From contig OW388300.1 in the NCBI GenBank assembly GCA_936450465.1, forward strand, positions 16,567,266-16,631,265: a stretch of DNA of 64,000 nt. The letters run 5' to 3'. Below the pieces are notes generated by a model. That model made no database searches. It saw only the letters and a program-made list of their open reading frames with translations, and was not told where the DNA came from. The stretch comes from Gibbula magus. Its lineage: Eukaryota; Mollusca; Gastropoda; Trochida; Trochidae. Below are positions 10,143 to 22,077 of this stretch, one piece after another; the stretch's first letter is position 1; each line of letters starts with the position of its first letter. The position numbers and the translations under genes were made by a program.

Positions 10143-11104
10143 ATTACGGGGACAGATCCGTATACAAATACTAAAGAAGTGCTTACTCTGATACTCTATA
10201 GTACATCATTTATTGCCACATTCACACGATTGACTCTCAAATGTAAACATTATCTTTCAACTAAAATCACAAGTGACTTCACATCTTTCACTAGTCCTGC
10301 TTATGGTAAAGGTATGTCTGGATAAATCCCAGCTATAAGTAATGATATCTCACTTAATTTCCTTACTTATCAAATAATCAGAGGATACGACTTTCCATTT
10401 AAACACATTTTCCATTTCCTAATTATTTGGTATCAAAAGCGAGTTTAATAAAATAGAAATATATGGACGGATGTTTGGAATTATCTTCCCAAGGCATGTA
10501 CCATTGTGATGGTGGTATGACCATTGTGACGTCATTGTGACATCATACTTTACACTAGTTTAACATGGATGTACACTAGTTTATTATGGCCGGACTAATA
10601 GTATACTGCTGTAACTTCCACGGGTGAGGAATAACATAAGATATCAGAATTATCAGTAAGTGGCAATGCTTCAGCGATGCAGATGGCTTCATACACCGAG
10701 GAACTGTTGACTCTGATAACTCGCAGGTCATTATTAGTTGGCGCTCAAATGTCAACACTCTCCTTTCACTTGCATCACTAGTGATTATCTGTATTAGTAA
10801 TTCACAATCGTAATTCACGTCGTCACCTTTTGCTAGTCTTGATTGTGTTACAGTTTCCATCACTCGAAACAGTTTAACCATGTCTGCAATATTTTGTTAA
10901 ATTATTCTCAGCCAAGACCACTAAAAGAATTGCTGATTTATCAAAATGCGTATTACAGGTAACATCTTTTATTCGAAAAAGTTAGAATAATTACAGTCAT
11001 ATTGTATATATTCTGTATTTATAAACTATACACTTTGTATCATTATTTATTTATGTATACATACTAATGGTATTCGCTCTAGTATCACTAACTGATTGAT
11101 TTAT
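10143..11104. other. module D tail with degraded internal repeats, no gene
   Basis: This stretch contains the two partial D repeats (about 10325-10380 and 10637-10745) and the words TGTGACATC and TGTGACGTC in a short repeat near 10507-10545. No frame here is conserved among the unit copies. Confidence 0.4.
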
Positions 11105-11724
11105 TGTCCCCCGCCGCAACGCGGAACGGGGGACTATGTATTCAGCGGCGTCCGTCTGTACGTCCGTACGATTTCTTGTTTACGCGATATATTATGAAGC
11201 GTTGCATCCAAAGTCTTCAAATTTCATGTCTGCCTACGTTGTGGGAAGACCAGACACCAGTCAATTTTGGTGACCTTGGACTTATTTTCAAGCTCACCAC
11301 GACACTTTGACCACTTTTTGGACCACTTTTTGAACTCTTGTTTACGCGATATCTCATGAAGCGTTGCATCCAAAGTCTTCAAATTTGGTGTCTGCCTACA
11401 TTGGGGAAAGATGCAGACACCAGTCGATTTGGTGACATTGACCTTATTTTCAAGGTCACCTCTACACTTTGACAACTTTTTAAACTCTTGTCAACGCGAT
11501 ATCTCATGAAGTGGTGGATCCAAAGTCTTCAAATTTGGTGTCAGCCTACATTGGGGGATGACCATGACCTTATTTCCAAGGTCACATCAAAACTTTGACC
11601 ACTTTTAGAACTCTTATTAATACGATATATTATGAACCTAAGCACCCAAAGTCTTAGAATTAATGCAATATATAAAGTAGCTCCAATGATAAGCTTCCTA
11701 ACTCAATGTCACCGGCGGGGGACA
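11105..11724. mobile_element. non-autonomous inverted-repeat element with internal tandem repeats
   Basis: The ends are exact inverted repeats: TGTCCCCCGCCG at 11105-11116 and CGGCGGGGGACA at 11713-11724. A possible 3-bp ATT duplication flanks an 11-bp version of the repeat. Inside are about four diverged units of 125-165 bp, each beginning near 'CGCGATAT..TATGAAGCG' (11175, 11345, 11493, 11615) and containing 'CCAAAGTCTTCAAATTT'. There is no coding capacity. The 'CGTCCGTCTGTACGTCCGTAC' region near the left end is of a type common in molluscan repeats. This is best called a MITE-like element. Confidence 0.75.
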
Positions 11725-12412
11725 TTGCCATGTTAGTGGCAAACACTTGTTGATAGTTAAAATAAATAGGATAGCAGATGTCAATATCAATTAATACACT
11801 TGATAGTACTAATAAACTCTACTGTAGAAAGCTATTCGGATCCGGAATCAACTGGTGAACAATTTGATATTCTGGTACTTAATAAACACATTAAGAACAT
11901 AAGCACTTCTGTTCACTTCTATTATCTCTTGTCCAAGATATTTGTCTAGATCAATTCCAAAGTATTGTTTGAAGTGTTTTATTACAGAAAAATAAGTTTT
12001 AGTAACATTTATTCCTATCAATTAAACTCATTACAATAATTATCACTTTACGTATAATTTCATGTTCAATGTCAATTACAGGAGCATACCTTTCAAAGCC
12101 ATGAGTTGATATAAATTACAGTTCCGTTATGTATATATTCTAGAGATCTGTGATTGTGCTGAGCAATTTAGCAATTTAAAAAATCACCGCAACTACATGT
12201 AACTTAAACTGTGACATAGATAACCATTTGTGATTTGTGAACTTCAGTCTCTGAGAAGTCAAGTGTTTGCGTTTCCTAGTTACATAATGACCTAATGCTG
12301 GTACTATGCTAATGTGGCAATCCTCTGTCACATAGATACCACGTTTGTAGATCATGTTCACTTAGAAAACATTCAGAGACATCAATATCCAACTACATAT
12401 TTGGTTTCTCAG

Positions 12413-12900
12413 CTTTGAGAATCAGACTTTAGGATCAGTACATTTTCGGACGTTCATCACAACAGAACGAAAGAAATAGATCAACACTAAATGTGAAAAG
12501 AATCTGAGCCTTATTGAGAAATCAATACCAGATCCAAACTCTATAAATGGAATCTTAATGAAATTGTGAAACTGTCTGATCCGTCAAGCTCACAGGGTTT
12601 AGGGGAGGTGAGACTGGATGCAGTAACAAAACCGATGTATGGCCAGAATAAAGCATGGATTGACGGGTAGAGCACCGAAATGAATTACTGGAAGAAAACT
12701 TACTTCATCTGCAAGATTCTTTTACCACAGTTCAAAAGAGCTTCATCTGTTCTGCCTTGGATCTTGCAGCCAACACCATTATAGAAATGGAGAAATCAAT
12801 GCTTGATACTTTAATACAAGGAACATTATGGTCTGTCCCGTCAGTGGGGAAGAGCTCAGTGAATGCATGGTTGAATCAGTGGAATACAGAAGCAAATTAA
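12413..12900 (+). pseudogene. relic exon F, copy 1 (last exon)
   Basis: The block begins after the acceptor TTTGGTTTCTCAG (ending 12412) and ends at TAA 12898-12900. Its frames encode FENQTLGSVHF, KLYKWNLNEIVKLSDPSSS, then after a TAG (12668-12670) NELLEENLLHLQDSF and WSVPSVGKSSVNAWLNQWN. Related peptides appear at 26940-27455 and 59719-60208. Lesions in this copy are a TAG near 12478, a deletion after LSLIE, and a one-base deletion after the shared TAG. The last 70 codons are open and helical in character. It looks like the terminal exon of an unrecognised gene, now decayed. Confidence 0.5.
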
Positions 12901-13340
12901 GATGTTTTGATTATAATGAATTTGAAGGTTGTATTTTAAAGTAGATTTTCTCATTCAGAAAAATGGCTTCAATAACTACACTTGTTCCTAATTATACAGC
13001 CTAAAATTTGTATTTTAGCAATGAAAACACGTTAAGAAAACGTTGTTTGATATTGCTGGGATCAAACAAAATTATTATTCATATAAATTATATGAACTAT
13101 TGTCGAAATAACGTGAAAGATAATATAATCGGGAAAAACTCTTCTATCACATGGCAGGTGTACTAGTGTACACTTACATAATTGCTTTCTTTCTTCATAA
13201 ACATTTTCTGTTGGAAACAAAGTGTAGTTGTTCGATATATCGTAATAGTATACTTCTAACTTGAACACCCATTAGGAAATTCGAAGAATTCATAAGTCAA
13301 TTTGGGACCGGCATTCTGATGACAGAAAAGTTGTGTCTAG
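12901..13340. other. module F downstream part, non-coding
   Basis: The sequence is similar to 27456-28170 and 60210-60990. The 'TTCTAACTTGAACA' word at 13254 recurs at 28133 and 60945. It is AT-rich with no conserved frame. Confidence 0.4.
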
Positions 13341-13606
13341 TTATTGTGTAGATCAGTCAACCGCTGTCAGTGAAGTTCAGCGACAAAGGACGTGACTCGA
13401 TCGACGGGAGGGCTACCCACCTCTTTGCTGGATATACTGGGAGTTTGAAGAGTTTTTCCCTGCCACACAATGAGACATGGGTTAAGAGGCTCGTGGTGTC
13501 ACCTTGGGCAAGAGACTTTATTCGAATGTGCCTCTGTTCACTCAGCGGTACAATTGAGTACCTGTTTTGGAAGTGAAGGCAATGTGACAGATGGCATTCA
13601 AGCGCC
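13341..13606 (-). repeat. interspersed repeat fragment, SINE-like
   Basis: This is a GC-richer block in AT-rich surroundings. Read on the - strand it contains 'TCTTGCCCAAGGTGACACC', a word common in invertebrate SINE-like and other interspersed repeats. Both strands happen to be open (about 68 and 136 codons), but the composition suggests repeat rather than gene. No tRNA promoter boxes were identified with confidence. Confidence 0.35.
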
Positions 13607-13610
13607 TTAA

Positions 13611-13964
13611 AGGCGCTGTAGCACGTTTTTTCGCTCAAAAAAGTTGATGAAATGTATTTGAAAAATAATTTCACCAATAGTAAAACATCATTCTCTCTTC
13701 GGAAAATAAAGTTTAAAATTAGTGTACATGTTTCGGTTAAGCCATGGGAATCGTTTTTGTTACACAAAATAATAAATTGTGTTCACAATAAAATGGCCGC
13801 CATGCAATTTTTGCTTTATACGCAACATAGTTTTTACCACTACAGATAATTGGTATGTGTAATAAGATGTTTTACCATCTAAAGTTAATTTAAATGACAT
13901 AAACTATCATTATAAATAGGAAATTTGAAAAAATAAATTTTGCAAAAAACGTGCTACTGCCCCT
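13611..13964. mobile_element. TTAA-flanked inverted-repeat element
   Basis: TTAA at 13607-13610 and 13965-13968 flank about 23-bp terminal inverted repeats. The left end is AGGCGCTGTAGCACGTTTTT. The right end, read inverted, is AGGGGCAGTAGCACGTTTTT. The inside is AT-rich and non-coding, about 354 bp. A TTAA target is typical of piggyBac-type transposition, but the ends do not start with the usual CCC/CCY, so the superfamily stays open. The same end word (CGTGCTACTGCCCCTTTAA) occurs once more at 45488-45506. Confidence 0.65.
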
Positions 13965-14079
13965 TTAATTGGTAGCTACTCCAAGGGGAGTTGAGCATGA
14001 AAAAGATGTTGATCCTTATACCAGGGTAATAATGTGTGTAGCACTTTTAGCACGGTCCTTTTTGTTGTGGATTTAGTGC

Positions 14080-15670
14080 GATATAAGTATCCTCATTATA
14101 TATATCAAATTGGTTTATCTGTGGTTTCATTCCAAAAAATGTATGTACTATTGTATTATGTTTGCAAATACACATCTACAGAATATTTCTATTGAACTAC
14201 AACCATTGTTGACAATACATTGAGAGAGAATTGTCTTCTTATATAAAGCCTAGGATGTTTCAATCTCATTGAAGTCAGATCACCCATAACACTCGAACCT
14301 CGTCCGTCGATCTGATTTCTAACTCATGGAGGTCATGTCAGATTACATTCACTATGACCGTTCTCCTTTTCATCCAATCCGAGGCCTTGTTAAATGTTAT
14401 GCTTGGTATGTCAAGTCAAGTCGGTCGGATGTTTTTTTTGCCTCGCCGCTGATTGGCTGGAGTAAAAGGTCACCTGAAAGTATTGTTGATGTTTTACTTT
14501 TATCAACAAGCGTTGGTATATTTCACATCAGAAAACATGATGCCGAGGTTAAGAGTTTCATCTACAATTATTCTTCATTATTTTCAATGTTAAATGCATA
14601 TCTCTGAACACTGCACTGCCATTAAAATTTGCAGTGATCTCATAGCATTATGACATTATGACATTTCAGATAAAAATATCAAAAACTGTCCAAGAGATTT
14701 CACAATGCAGATACCCATATCTCTCTTGGGCTTTTCAAATGTTTCTTTTTTTCTGTCATTATTCCCGTTTCAACACAATCTTTAAAATAACTAATGTTTG
14801 CCCAATAGATAGAGTTGCGCAAAATCTCATATCATTTAACCCTTTTCAGTATTTACCCAAAACTCATTACTCAAGTTTCAAAGGATTTTTTTCAAATTAA
14901 TTGTTCATTGTGTTTAAGTTTATTTTAATTCGATATGAGTCAAACATGACATGAGAAACATTATTGCAACATCCACTGTTCTGTTCCTGTTTCCTGCATA
15001 GGATAACTAGTGTTCAAAATGTCTCACTTGCACATCCTGTTGAAATAAGTATGTGATATATATACTTCTTTCGAAACCGAATTAAAAAAAAAATGTTACA
15101 TGACTTTAATCCTTAGTTGTTGAGTCACATCATGAAATGCTGTTCATTTCTTACCCCTGAATGAGTTTTGTATATATCTTTCTCAAATTCATGATTCTAA
15201 TTTGTGCTGTGTATTTACGATGTAATACACTTTAGATAACAGAGAATTATCTAATATTTTAAAAATCCCAGTTACAGCTGGCTGATCTTGTTGTTTAACT
15301 ATATCCAGACATTGCAGTGAGAGGTTTTATGATATTTATGTATGTCACTTTACATTTCATGCATAACTGCCAAATGGGGTATGTAATAGCAAATATAGTG
15401 ATACTTGTATACACAAGCTTAAGTATGTCACACATGCTAAGTCGGAAATGGAGAATATAATCCAAATGTCAAAATTTGCAATGTTTATTGTGATTCGGAG
15501 TGACACTATTTGAATGGAAATAAGCACTGCAAGGACCAAATTCATCATAACACACTGTTATACTCCGATTCCGATTGGACACATATGTCACAAGATGAAT
15601 TTTGTTTGATGGCGGGTTTCATACATTTGGTATTACTAATAGCACTTTGGTAGCATTATAATATAACTAT
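14080..15670. repeat. modules G and H, copy 1, non-coding
   Basis: 14130-14300 matches 28255-28440 and 61050-61240, sharing 'CACATCTACAG.ATATTTCT' and 'TTGTTGACAATA'. 15250-15660 matches 28510-28920 and 61450-61880, sharing 'ATGTCACTTTACATTTCATG' and 'AACTGCCAAA'. The ORF at 14326-14607 is unique to this copy and its composition does not support a gene. A CCAAT-like word (14375) and 'GATTGGCTGG' (14451-14460) are noted without further support. Confidence 0.55.
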
Positions 15671-15689
15671 AATAATAATACTTTATTAA

Positions 15690-15840
15690 CCGAAATTAAT
15701 TAAGTTTGTATGGCTCGTTTACATTACAGGACAAGACAAACAGTACATGTTACAAATACATAAATATCTCTTTCAAGAAGGAAGCTTGACATATTCACCG
15801 TGTGAAACATGATCCTATTCATGTAAGATTTTCAGAGATA
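15690..15840 (-). mobile_element. possible LINE 3' tail, - strand
   Basis: Read on the - strand, the sequence ends 'GGTTAATAAAGTATTATTAT', that is, a polyadenylation-like AATAAA followed by a short TATTAT microsatellite. This is the usual 3' end of some non-LTR retrotransposons. Only about 150 bp remain and no coding part is visible. Confidence 0.3.
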
Positions 15841-15869
15841 GTTTCAAAACAAAGGAAACACATTTATTT

Positions 15870-16690
15870 AAGTATTTTTGGCTAGACAATTTATAACAGA
15901 AATGACGTTTTACTATATGGTGCTGAAATTTGGGGTAAATATGAACACATCAAATGTTATGGTGTATGGGGAATGTCGCCGATACCCTCTCATTATATCG
16001 TCATAAATCAGAGTGATTAAATATTGGTTAAGGCTATTAAATATGCCATCCTATCGTTCGCCAAAAATGTGCTGACAAAGAAGGTAAAAGGAGTTGGGTA
16101 TCAGATGTTAAACACCTACTTTCTTCAACTGGATTTAATCATTTATGGGATGAATAAAAGGTTGAATTCTCGTCATGGTTTCTGAACACGTTTACTCAAA
16201 GATTAAATGATATTTACCAAAACTGGTTTGAAAAAATGTCAATATCTACAAAATGTAATTATTACTCTATTATCAAAACGCATATGTATACAGAACGTTA
16301 TTTATCATGTGTCAATGTTAAGAAATTTAGAGTATGTTTAGCTCGTTTCCGTTGTTCATTGCATGATCTGTTAATTGTAAAGGGTAGATTTTTTAATATT
16401 AAGAGAGAAAATAAAATATGTATATTTGTAATTATAATAGTATTGAATATGAATATCATTTTCTCCTTGTATGTCCAGTTTATGATAATATACGTAAAAA
16501 ATATATGAAAGAATTCTAATTTGTACATCCATCAATTCATAATTTTTTTCTTTATTGAATTGTTCAAATGAAAATGTAATTAAAAATGTTGCAGTTGTTC
16601 TCCACGAAGCTCTAATGTTACGCAGTACATACATGCGAAATGTACTATAGGCCTGTGGCCTTCTAAGTACTGAAATAAAGATTAATTGAA
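15870..16690 (+). mobile_element. 5'-truncated non-LTR retrotransposon (LINE), ORF2 C-terminal part
   Basis: Conceptual translation over several frames gives LLYGAEIWG near 15910-15935, the conserved segment downstream of the reverse transcriptase domain. Near 16236-16420 comes a basic segment with YSIIKTHMYTERYLS, and near 16425-16505 YHFLLVCPVYDNIRKKYM, the C-terminal zinc-knuckle region of many animal LINEs. Frameshifts and stops show it is dead. The end 'CTGAAATAAAGATTAATTG' (16670-16688) resembles a retrotransposon 3' end. The clade is uncertain. The 5' end and the RT core are absent. Confidence 0.7.
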
Positions 16691-16859
16691 CAGAAAGGAC
16701 CCTGAATTGATGCTTTGGTTCACTAAAACAAAACTCACCTCAATATGTTAATTTCACTCACCTAAGTCAAACATTTATATCACCACATTATTTTTCCATT
16801 TAAGCCTCAAACACCGAAGGAAATATTTCTAATTAACAACATCTTAGATCCAACAGAAA

Positions 16860-17040
16860 TATATGTTAGCGGCAATAGTGAAAATCCGGCATTAGCGTAA
16901 ATGCCCAGGCAATAATGTAGTGCTAGGCAATATCATTATTGCCGAAAGTTGGCAGGCATTAGCGCTATTGCCTGAGAAAAAGAGGCTTGTTTTTCCTTGT
17001 TGCCAGTGGCATTAGTGCTAATGCCGTGATTACAACTCAC
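16860..17040. mobile_element. short element built of palindromic GGCAATA/GGCATTA words
   Basis: In about 180 bp the words GGCATTAGCG, GGCAATA and their complements (TATTGCC, CTAATGCC) recur many times, including near-perfect palindromes such as GGCATTAGCGCTATTGCC (about 16950-16970) and GGCATTAGTGCTAATGCC (about 17008-17026). There is no coding content. It resembles other short mollusc elements whose bodies are made of one degenerate palindromic word. Confidence 0.55.
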
Positions 17041-17599
17041 CAATCATGATGTAAACATGAACTCACCCAAACAAAGTAATCATTTAATGTCTTCTAAGCA
17101 TTGTCCATGCAGTGGGGAAAGTTCCAATCATCTTTTGTAACGCTTAATATAGTATAAACTAACATGAAAACACATTCAAATCACATATTCTTCAAATCAC
17201 AACAGTTTATTTTCATTAAAACATTGATGCTCTCAACCAAAACCAATACCTTGAACAAATCTTTAATATTGAAGGTACTATTTTATCAGTCCGGTTTATT
17301 GCAATGATTCACACTTGTGATTCTAAATTGCTCCTCTTGAACTCAGGACAGATACTGAAGCGCTGACCGTGGCCAAGAGAGCCAAGCATGATCATAAAAT
17401 GGTTTGTGTACGTCCCTCGACGAATCCGTGATTTAATGTAACCAGGGATTTCATTTGGTGAAAACTACAGTCCCCGTAATCTTAAATAATCCCAGAGGAA
17501 AATATTTACACATTATAAAACTTTGTTTGATGACAACCTCTTGACACCAATGAGTCAAACTCAGAAACATCAACCAATTAATGTCATATTTGATTGCAG

Positions 17600-17696
17600 G
17601 CCTTGAGGATCCTTTAGTGAACATGGCTATACATCAAACCCTGCACATGAAGCGGTGTTCAGATCATTGCAGAGCTTCAGGAGGGAGATCATTAAC
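17600..17696 (+). pseudogene. relic exon I, copy 1
   Basis: The block is bounded by the acceptor TTTGATTGCAG (ending 17599) and the donor AAC/GTAAGA (17697). The best frame across copies begins LE(V/D)PLVKHGYTS and ends HEAVFRSLQSFRREIIN. In this copy one base is missing in the GTGAACATGG stretch, which shifts the frame, but the second half is intact. The same block with both splice borders recurs at 31249-31349 and 63410-63503. The protein family is not recognised. Confidence 0.5.
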
Positions 17697-18539
17697 GTAA
17701 GATCAATGTGAGGTTTGTGTTGAACAAAATCAGCAAAGTGAATCGCAGGAATGTTGTAAATATATATGAGATGATAATGTAATGTCTTTTCAGGTCATGA
17801 TCAACTTCGATTAGACAAGCAATCTAAATGAATAAATATGACAAAGCTAACATACCTAAAGTCGAATTGCAACATTAAAAAAGGCAAACACACAAAACAT
17901 TATGAGTTAAAGTGAATGATACATATCTATGTTATGCATAATTGACAATGCAATTCCTTGGTGTAAATGAGATTCCAATGTGTTCTTGATAAGAAAGAAC
18001 TTGAGGGCAAACGTTGAATGTTTGATTTTCTTTTCTAAAAAAAGTTTAACCCTCATATTCATTGATTGACAGAATGATTGAATTCTTTCGAAATCATACA
18101 GTATCTTGTATTTGTCTTATTTCCGAGGTCATATTGAGTAAATGAATCATGTTGTATGGATCTCACATGTAAGACAGATGTATCACACGAAGAAATGAAT
18201 CAAATAATCCTGATGTTTTTTGACAATGTTATACAAGTGTTATGCAGCCCTGACCTTTATGCTTATGGTTTCTCAGAAAAAAGTTTTTCAGTTAAAATAA
18301 AATGCTTACCTAATGAATATTACTTCCAGCAATATCAATGTTAAATTTGAATTTTTTTGTAATTCCATTTAGAAACTGATGTTTTAAAGGACCAATTTAC
18401 ATGTTATCGACATTATTGTTTGATTGAAGTGTAGGTTGATTGTGTAATGTGTCCCAGGCCACATCTCCTTCCTTGCAAATCGAGTATTAAATGTCTGCGA
18501 AAAGGTCACGCATTTCGTCGTATAGATTCATTTCAAGCA

Positions 18540-18690
18540 TACGTGATCGAACATATGTACCTCCGGGATTTATTCTTCATTGTTAAGTTCTCCTCCTTTC
18601 ATTGCCAGGGTCATATCTATAATGGGAGTCTCAGTGGCATTAGTCTCGATGTCTGACCTCTCAAACCGCAAGACCTCATGTAGAAGAGGT
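18540..18690 (-). pseudogene. relic exon E, extra degraded copy
   Basis: Read on the - strand this aligns with the better preserved exon at 57775-58022. Words kept include ETNATETPIID and MTLAMK. The 5' border TTACAG is lost and the frame is broken after about 35 codons. Its place, after module I and before module B, shows that the unit carries more than one E-type block. Confidence 0.4.
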
Positions 18691-20276
18691 TTGAGACAAT
18701 AAGGATGTTAATGTCTAGCAATATATACAACTATCATCACCGGTTTTTAAGTAGATTAGGTAGACGATTTAGTCCAATTCGCAAATCAAGAAAAATGTCA
18801 ATACAGCTGATATGTACATGAATGTTTCGCTTTTTAACCTTCATACTGTTACATACTTTGAATATCGATCTAATGAGATCAGTATGTGTGTTATAAATGA
18901 CAACATCATAAGGTGAGTTTCTATTGAGCAACATCATGACATTCCTGGTTTCTAAGTGAATTAAGTGGCAGACTTGCGATTTTGATACACTTTACATAAC
19001 TTTTCCGTGCAGAGAAAAGCAGACGAAAAGCAGCAATTGTTAAATCAACCAGTGATAGAGACTGGCGATCTTACCTTCCGGGGAATGTGATAGTACTGGG
19101 GACTTCGTCCCTACATACACGATATGCTTGGGTGATTAAATGCTTTAGGCATTGGTTTTATATACATCCTATGTCCTTTTATATCAACAATAATCAAACC
19201 ACTTCTCAAAATATTTGAGATTTAAAAAAGGATGTGAAGCTTAGCTTGAAAACTAACAATTTGCCAATAATTGTTAAATTTATACGCCTAAATCTCTAGT
19301 GTACAACTCTTGGTACCATCGAAATCACTCTATTAACTATAACTGAGTGAATCATTGATTTTGGGCCATTTGAATAAGAAACCCTTTAACATCTGCTGAT
19401 GAACATGATATTTTAAGTAAATGATTGTATAAAAGTGACTGCTACAAAAAGAAGAAAAAAACAGATATGTAAATACTTTCGTGAAATATCGTACCTGTCC
19501 CCATTTTCAACTATACACTATAAATTCTATTAAATAGAAGTGGAATACAATATTGGTCTTTTCAATTTCGTTTTGTAGATAAATAAAATAAGTGCTTTGG
19601 TATTAAGAACATTATTTTGACATTTCTTCAAGCTTTATAGTAAGCAATATTAAAACCTCAAAACTAAATGTTTTAATGAAAACCATTGAAGTGAAATGAA
19701 GACGGTACAAGGCATGACTGACATGAGCAATTCACAATCGTCATGGTCTCACATTCGATTCTAATACATAATAATCTACATGTTCTCAAACTGTGTGTGT
19801 TAACTACACATTCTTTTACATTTACACATTGTGTTCATCACATATCTCTCAATGGGATGATAACACTGATCAATGTAGTTCTACTATCTGGGTCTAGCCC
19901 TGTTCCAATCCTATGAGAAACACATGTGGACGTTTTTTCGAGTAAGACAAACCCATAAAATGAACCATTGCAACTTGGGTAAACCTCCACAACACTAAGT
20001 TCACGTCTGTTAATAGTGTTCATTTAGAAAACATTCGAACATTGTCTCAGCCTTCAAAATGTGACGATACCATATTCCTACATTCGCCTTTGTCCACCAA
20101 GCTCAAATTAACATAATTGCATTCTCTATTCATAACTATTTTCACGTCTAACGATTATGGATCTCACCTTAATTGCTTGTTATTGTTGCATATGTCTGGC
20201 AGTAAATAAGGTAGACTCACAATTTGTAAATGCTCAGCTTAGGGAATATGATATTATTCAGACAGAATAAAATTAC

Positions 20277-20316
20277 CGTTCCGACATCAGCGTGCACAGT
20301 ACAAATGCCTTTGTCT
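20277..20316 (-). pseudogene. possible relic micro-exon C
   Basis: Read on the - strand, an acceptor TTACAG is followed by about 40 bases encoding CTVHADVGT and then a donor GTAATT. The copy at about 54495-54530 keeps acceptor CACAG, the peptide CNVHADVGM and the same donor. Conservation of both borders in two copies is the only support. There is no family match. Confidence 0.25.
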
Positions 20317-21837
20317 CTGTAATAGCATGAATACATCAAATAATAAACGCAAAATAACACTGTTAAGCCAAATATTAGAAGAACCTCCATCAAAAGAGTA
20401 GCAATAGCTTTAAAAATTACACTTGTAAATATTTGTCTTAAACTCTTAAACTGAAATGATACCCTCATTCAAACACGTTTTCATAAGAAAACTAAAATTA
20501 TCCAAGAGTTTCCTCATGAAACGTCCCAAAAGTGATCTGTGTAGAGTATAGTCACGTTCATCCTTGGAAGACTGAGGATGGGAATACATTGAAATGATAA
20601 CTATCCTCTGTTATTGATAAGTGTGACAGAAGAGACATGTCACATAGATTATTATTTGTCATAATGTCTAACTTGTTATATTATTAATATTTATATATTA
20701 TTAATTCGTATTGACAGGTATTATTTACGATATTGATGTGTTTTTGTTTTGCTTCTCTGATAGTAAGTATAGCTGACAAATACCACAAGTATCAAGCCAT
20801 AATAGTCTCGATCAAACATGCATGTGTATATCTCTTATTGGAGTTGACTTGGGTTTCAAATCAGCACTACCAATTATAAATATATGATACGACTGAGAGA
20901 TTTGATAGATGATGAGTCTGGTTTACTATATCCATACTCGCAGTAATATATCAGTATTAACTCATCACCTCAGAAGTGAAGTATCCGTAATAGCATTCAG
21001 ATAAGAGAAAAGCTTCACCTTTAAGAGTATTATATTCTTGTGAGATACTTTTCTCCAACGGAGACCTGGTGCTCGAATCTGACATTGATACTCTTTCCAT
21101 TAGAGTGTTGTAGCTAAATTAAGAATTGAAAGTTAAGTGAATCAGAATATTTAAGGATGAGAACTAAGACCATTCTTCAACGAAATTAAATATGTTGTCG
21201 TACAGCATAGATTAATTCGGACTACTCAGATTCTGAGATAAACCTAACAAGAAGGTTGATGTGGAAGCAATACCATGAAATTGAATTGTTGAGGAGGCAA
21301 CTTGAAAATAGTGACTTATGTTTTTTTTAATAAAAGACATCAACACAACTTTATTCCAATTTCCAGTTCAAAGACTTTGTTAATTAGGAAGTATATTCAT
21401 TGCTGCACAGAATAATTGAGTAACTCTTTTGGAAAATCTATCTCTTTATTGATAGAGGCGAACTTAACGTAAAAGGAAATTTGAAAGTAGTTTCTTCGAC
21501 TTTTAACTCATAGACATGTATGTATATTTACTCCCAAAACACAAATAAATGATACAAGCCAAGGGAACCGGATCTTTCAAAATAACATATGTGTATAAAC
21601 ATATTTGGTTTCATACATATGTATTTAATACACATTGATGCATATACTGTGTGTATCAACAGCGCATATAAGGCTAACAGACACAAATCAAAGCATTGGT
21701 GAATTTAAGATATGTCTTGTATGTACTTTTATCATTCTGTTAATACAACTGCCTGCGAATTACTCTTAAAAATAACGAAAAATAGTTTTCTGAAAATTAC
21801 TTGTTTATCTAACCTTAATTAAGATAACCAGCGAGTA

Positions 21838-22077
21838 ATGTTTACTAGCATATTAAATGTATATATCAAAGACGCAGAACTGAATCTCAGGAATAATCTC
21901 TCATTGCTCCCTGACATCAGAGGTGGTAACCTGTCTGGATCATTCCAAGCTTTAAGTGATGACATCTCACTTATTTTCCTTGCTCATCGGATAGCATATG
22001 GTATCAACATAATCAGTACGTGGCAATTTTACAGGGACACAGATAAACAATTGATACTAAAGCATTGCTCACTCTGA
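21838..22077 (+). pseudogene. relic exon D, copy 2
   Basis: The open frame includes DAELNLRNNLSLLPDIRGG, then NLSGSF, ALSDDISLIFLAH and STWQFYRDTDK. It is the longest open version of exon D. The upstream acceptor differs from copies 1 and 3 (TTACTAG here). Because the peptide, but not the surrounding DNA, keeps its frame in three copies, I regard it as a former exon. The function is unknown. Confidence 0.45.

Larger units (their letters stand above)
880..18750 (+). repeat. large duplicated unit, copy 1 (U1)
   Basis: Blocks in this interval recur, in the same order and orientation, near 19-32 kb and 54-64 kb. Matching blocks seen by eye: B (about 880-1350 with 18960-19440), D (about 9000-10140 with 20930-22050), F (about 12160-12960 with 26780-27480 and 59500-60250), G (about 14080-14330 with 28230-28480 and 61030-61340), H (about 15240-15660 with 28500-28920 and 61440-61880), and I (about 17400-18450 with 31020-31950 and 63180-63999). 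Copy 1 is the most diverged and the most interrupted, by the viral-like island, a LINE fragment and several short elements. The boundaries are approximate. No alignment was computed. Confidence 0.75.

Noticed and set aside
11104..11475. ORFs on both strands in the tandem-repeat element
   Set aside because: They follow the repeat period and reflect the repeat, not a protein.
13357..13767. 136-codon - strand ORF
   Set aside because: It spans the border between an interspersed repeat and a MITE, and the opposite strand is open as well. Not a gene.
14326..14607. 93-codon ORF after a CCAAT-like region
   Set aside because: The matching module in units 2 and 3 does not keep the frame, and the composition is not convincing.
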